Shown in pieces: positions 60,741 to 64,000 of a stretch of DNA of 64,000 bases. Position 1 is the stretch's first letter. Every line of letters starts with the position of its first letter. Source of the stretch: Eremophila alpestris peregrina (Eukaryota; Chordata; Aves; Passeriformes; Alaudidae); NCBI GenBank assembly GCA_009792885.1, contig WMCF01000089.1, positions 1,725,496-1,789,495 on the forward strand. Reading direction: 5' to 3'. The notes under the pieces were generated by a model. It was not told where the DNA came from. It saw only the letters and a program-made list of their open reading frames with translations, and did no database searches. The position numbers and the translations under genes were made by a program.

Positions 60741-62269
60741 TTATCACATAGGGCTCTCTATTCCCATCAGAAAGGAGTCACTGATGACAACTACCCTTAT
60801 TTTTTCTCTTAACTGATGTGGTTGTGACTGTGGGATGGTAGACTGGCTCACTCTAGGCAATTCCTTCAACCTAGGGTGTACCTGTGTACACATTATCTCA
60901 TGCCTGGTCCTCAAGTTCTAAAGCGTCATAATCATTGAATAAAATCATCTGGGTAGGTGTGATAGGTCAGGAGAGGATTTACCCATGGCCACAAGCACAA
61001 AAATTATTTCTATTCCCTCTATTTCCCCCTCACCCCCCTCCAAGATCATCTGCTTCTGCCTGTTGGTGAATATTATAGAGTGCTATGCATTATGTAGTAC
61101 TTCATATAGTCTGTGTAATATATGCATATTTATACTTTAAAGTATGTGTACATAAAATCCCACTGAAAAGACATATTTTGACTTCAGAATTGTTATCTGA
61201 GTGTAGTTCTCTTTTTCACTTGTAGTGTGATAAGTCATGTTGTCCTTCTGTTTTTCAAACAGAAGGGTGTTTAATATAATTGTATTTCTTATGCTTTGTT
61301 AAGACATCCCACATTTGGCTATTGGTGTTAAATTAACTTTGCTGGAAGTTTTATTGAAACTAGTACAGTTTGCTGGTTGCCAGTTTTACAGTCAATCCCC
61401 AGATGGATCCTGGGGACAGAAGAAACCTATGTGTGGGAGAAAATGAGAAGCACAGATCCTCCCAATACAGAGAGAGAGCTGAAGCTGTTGGATGGATGGA
61501 ATGATTACTTTGGGTCACAGCATAGAACATATTCTCTCCCATTCTGTCATGGACATGACTCTGGGGAAATTGCTAATATTTTATCTACCCAATTCTGAAG
61601 AATTGTGTCTATCCCCAGTAGCTGTGGACTTGTACTATCCTCAGTACTGTGTGCTGTGACAACTTAATATCTGCGATTTTATTCCCTCTCTCTATCTTGA
61701 AATTCTTTGACGGAGCAGAAGTTTTGCAGCCATAAAAACAGTAACTGAAAAGTGTCCCCATAGAACCAGAAAAATAGTTAAGTTTTAGTATAACTTCACA
61801 GTAGAATAAAAACCCCCTATATACTGATTGTCTATTTATCTTTAGCAGGGAAACCCTACATAAGGAAATTCATTACATTGATATTATCAATATCAATGTT
61901 TGATAATGATATTGATACTTCAGTAACAGGAAAATAACACTTTTCCCAGGAGGTTAGATGTTTCAGAGTCTTACAGTACAAAGATCTTTCTTTCTGCCCA
62001 CATCACAAAGACTTAGTATCTTTAATTTGGGCTATACTTCAAAGTGACTCAGGAAAAAAAGTTACACAACCTCGGGTAAATAAGTAAAAATAATATTTTC
62101 TATTTAATTTGTCATTATTCCTAATATTGAAATTTTGTTTTTCTTATTGATGACATAAGCCCTGCACAGTAACTATTAAATTCTTCTTCCTATCAAGACA
62201 AAGACAGATCTTCACAGAGGTATAATTAATCCACTTCATGCTTTCATAGCCACAGGTGATGAAACTCAA
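60741..62269. other. Unique sequence, no gene seen
   Basis: The first 150 bases may continue the diverged CR1. Otherwise nothing is recognised except an imperfect inverted repeat at 61885-61917. Confidence 0.5.
61885..61917. repeat. Inverted repeat with 11-bp perfect arms
   Basis: TATCAATATCA (61885-61895) and TGATATTGATA (61907-61917) are exact reverse complements around an 11-base loop, within AT-rich DNA. Confidence 0.8.
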
Positions 62270-62762
62270 AGCCACACATCCAGTTCTGGGCCCCTCATGA
62301 CAACAAAGACTTTGAGGTGATGGAGTGAGTCCAGAGAAGAGCAACAAAGCTGGAAGAACCTCCAGAGATTCTTATAAGAAGCAGCTGAAGGAACTGGATT
62401 GGCTTAGCCAGGAGCAAAGGAGACTCAGAGATGACCTTATCACTCTCTACAAGCCCCTGACAGGAGGCTGTAGCCAGGTGGGGATTGGCCTCTTCTCCCA
62501 GGCAACCAGTTGAAAGACAAAAGGATGTGGTCTCAAGCTGGAACAAGGAAAGTCCAGGTATTGTCCAGGACATGGAAGGGGTTGTCAAGCATTGGAACAG
62601 GCTGTCCTGGGAGGTGGAGGAGTCAACAGACCTGGAGGTGTTTAGGAAATGGCAGGATGTGGCAATTAGTGCTATGGGCTAGTATCCATGGTGGCAATCA
62701 GTCAAAGGTTGGACTCATTGATGGAGGTCTTTTCCAACCAAATTATTTTATGATTCTGTGAA
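62270..62762 (+). mobile_element. CR1 LINE 3' end, plus strand
   Basis: A 5'-truncated CR1 of about 490 bp that starts in the ORF2 C-terminal region (CATCCAGTTCTGGGCCCCTCATGACAACAAAGAC, GTCCAGAGAAGAGCAACAAAGCTGG). It passes through ACTCAGAGATGACCTTATCACTCTCTACAAGCCCCTGACAGGAGGCTGTAG and GTTGTCAAGCATTGGAACAGGCTGTCC..GAGGTGGAGGAGTCAACAGACCTGGAGGTGTTTAGGAAA, and ends with TTTTCCAACC..TTTTATGATTCTGTGA. It is well preserved. A short extra segment around 62550-62575 (GTCCAGGTATTGTCCAGGACATGG) is not in the usual text and may be a local change. Confidence 0.93.
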
Positions 62763-64000
62763 ATAAGATTTTTCAGCAAAGGAAACTATATGAAATCAAA
62801 TAAAACTGAGTGTCAAATGTATTTACCAGAAAGAGTAAATTTTACTTCAATAAAATTTAAAGACAGATATTTAGGGATGAATCTTCAGTTATTATTATAA
62901 TAAAATTAATTCTTGCATAGGCATCCTGTAAACACTGAAATGCATGTTTCCAGCTCTTCTTCTTTTGATAGTTGCCTCTTATGAGTGTATCTTGCTTCAA
63001 GAAGATTCTATGGAAAACAGCATGTCTAGGAGTGTGTCTGGTAGCTTAATAAGGACATGCTGTCATCCTACTATGTCTCCCATATACCTTTTTCTGGTTT
63101 CTATTATATTAAAAAGTAACCATAACCATGAACCCTAGCAGAGACCTACCCTCTTCACACTTATACTTGTGTAAGGAAAAACACATATTCTGCCCTTCAG
63201 ATTTACTTACAAGGCCGTGTATTCAATCCCATTCTCTCTTTCAGCATAATGCAGATTTTCTCTCCTGCAAGGAAATGAGGTAGGGAATGAAAGAAAAAGC
63301 TTTACTTTTACACTTTGAAATTTCAGTATCTAAATCCTGATGACCGTGTTAATCTACATGTGAACTTTGGCAGGCACTGGGTCTGTTTGGAAAGCTCTGT
63401 AATATAAACTAGCTCAAAGCTTCATGAAACTACTAACAACTAGAGGAAATTTATTTAGAGATGTTGTTTTGTGCTTGATTTTCAATAATTGGGTTTGGAA
63501 ACCTAAATGCCTCTGGTTTAAACTGAAGGATCTAAAAGTGTTACTAGAAGACTGAAGGTCAAAGTAGAAATGTTCAGAAATCACTCAAGTTGCTAAGGGT
63601 CTACTTAGGAGTACCAGAGGCACAGGTGGTTTGTACACCAGCTGAGGAAGAGAAAAAACTAAACCATCATGAAGAATTAAAAAGACCTAAACCAGTTTCT
63701 CTTCAAAAGGGTGAGCTCTGGCCATGTTAAGTCTAATGAAAATATGAGATGCTATAAATAAAATGCTTACCAAGTAATCAGATGGGTTATACAGTTACTT
63801 AGAAATTCTGATACATGTTGTAATCTATGATTTGATGGATTACTGGTTACTTCCTATAGTAATGAGAGGATAAAAAATAAATAAAAAAAATAATGAATAG
63901 CCTTCTAAGGTACATTTGTTCTATCCTGCTTTAAAGGACACAACAGAGTAGCTCACCATGATTTCCCTTACCTTTCCCTCACCTTTCCCTCAAGGTAAAA
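62763..64000. other. Unique AT-rich sequence, no gene seen
   Basis: No gene, RNA or mobile element is recognised. The last 30 bases contain a short CCTTACCTTTCCCTCACC repeat. Confidence 0.5.

Overview
The window looks like non-coding nuclear DNA from a songbird (oscine passerine). It is AT-rich and carries no open reading frame that I can defend as a host gene. All the recognisable structure is retrotransposon. Most informative are many CR1 LINE fragments with the avian CR1 3' end (copies of ATTCTATGA), a SINE with a tRNA-Ile-like head and CR1-like tail that matches the zebra-finch TguSINE1 design, and several avian endogenous-retrovirus LTRs. One LTR has the TGTCCTAGGG start and CCTAAACnAGGACA end that I know from songbird genomes. 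Family names come from memory; nothing was searched.

Layout. 1-1689: a plus-strand CR1 3' half split by a 613-bp solo LTR (21-633, 6-bp duplication) and by a SINE (about 1238-1368). 1690-7546: mostly unique sequence with a degraded CR1 reverse-transcriptase relic (5605-6260). 7547-7984, 9805-10249 and 13065-14144: three old LTR copies. 17887-18600 and 24230-24475: minus-strand CR1 fragments. About 30690-33555: an unusually complete old CR1 with ORF1 (coiled coil plus SGNH-type esterase), ORF2 endonuclease and 3' end, interrupted by a 459-bp LTR with a 4-bp duplication. 40325-40575: a CR1 3' end. 47890-49783, 50080-50624 and 53115-53800: three more plus-strand CR1 pieces. 56445-59288: an LTR cluster in which a solo LTR with a perfect 6-bp duplication sits inside an older LTR, followed by a solo songbird LTR. 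59890-60740 and 62270-62762: two more CR1 pieces. Between these lie long AT-rich stretches with microsatellites, short palindromes and homopolymer runs, one containing an N.

No genes work together here. The biology is the history of insertions. Nesting gives relative ages: CR1 copies are the substrate, and the SINE and LTRs landed in them later. Recombination between paired LTRs has left solo LTRs. All the element proteins are broken by stops, frameshifts or internal deletions, and four CR1 copies have lost the catalytic part of the reverse transcriptase. I found no convincing previously undescribed system. The observations most worth checking are the nested insertions with intact target-site duplications, the near full-length CR1, the shared reverse-transcriptase loss, a 553-bp segment bounded by 23-bp inverted repeats, and a 42-bp duplication inside a CR1 frame.
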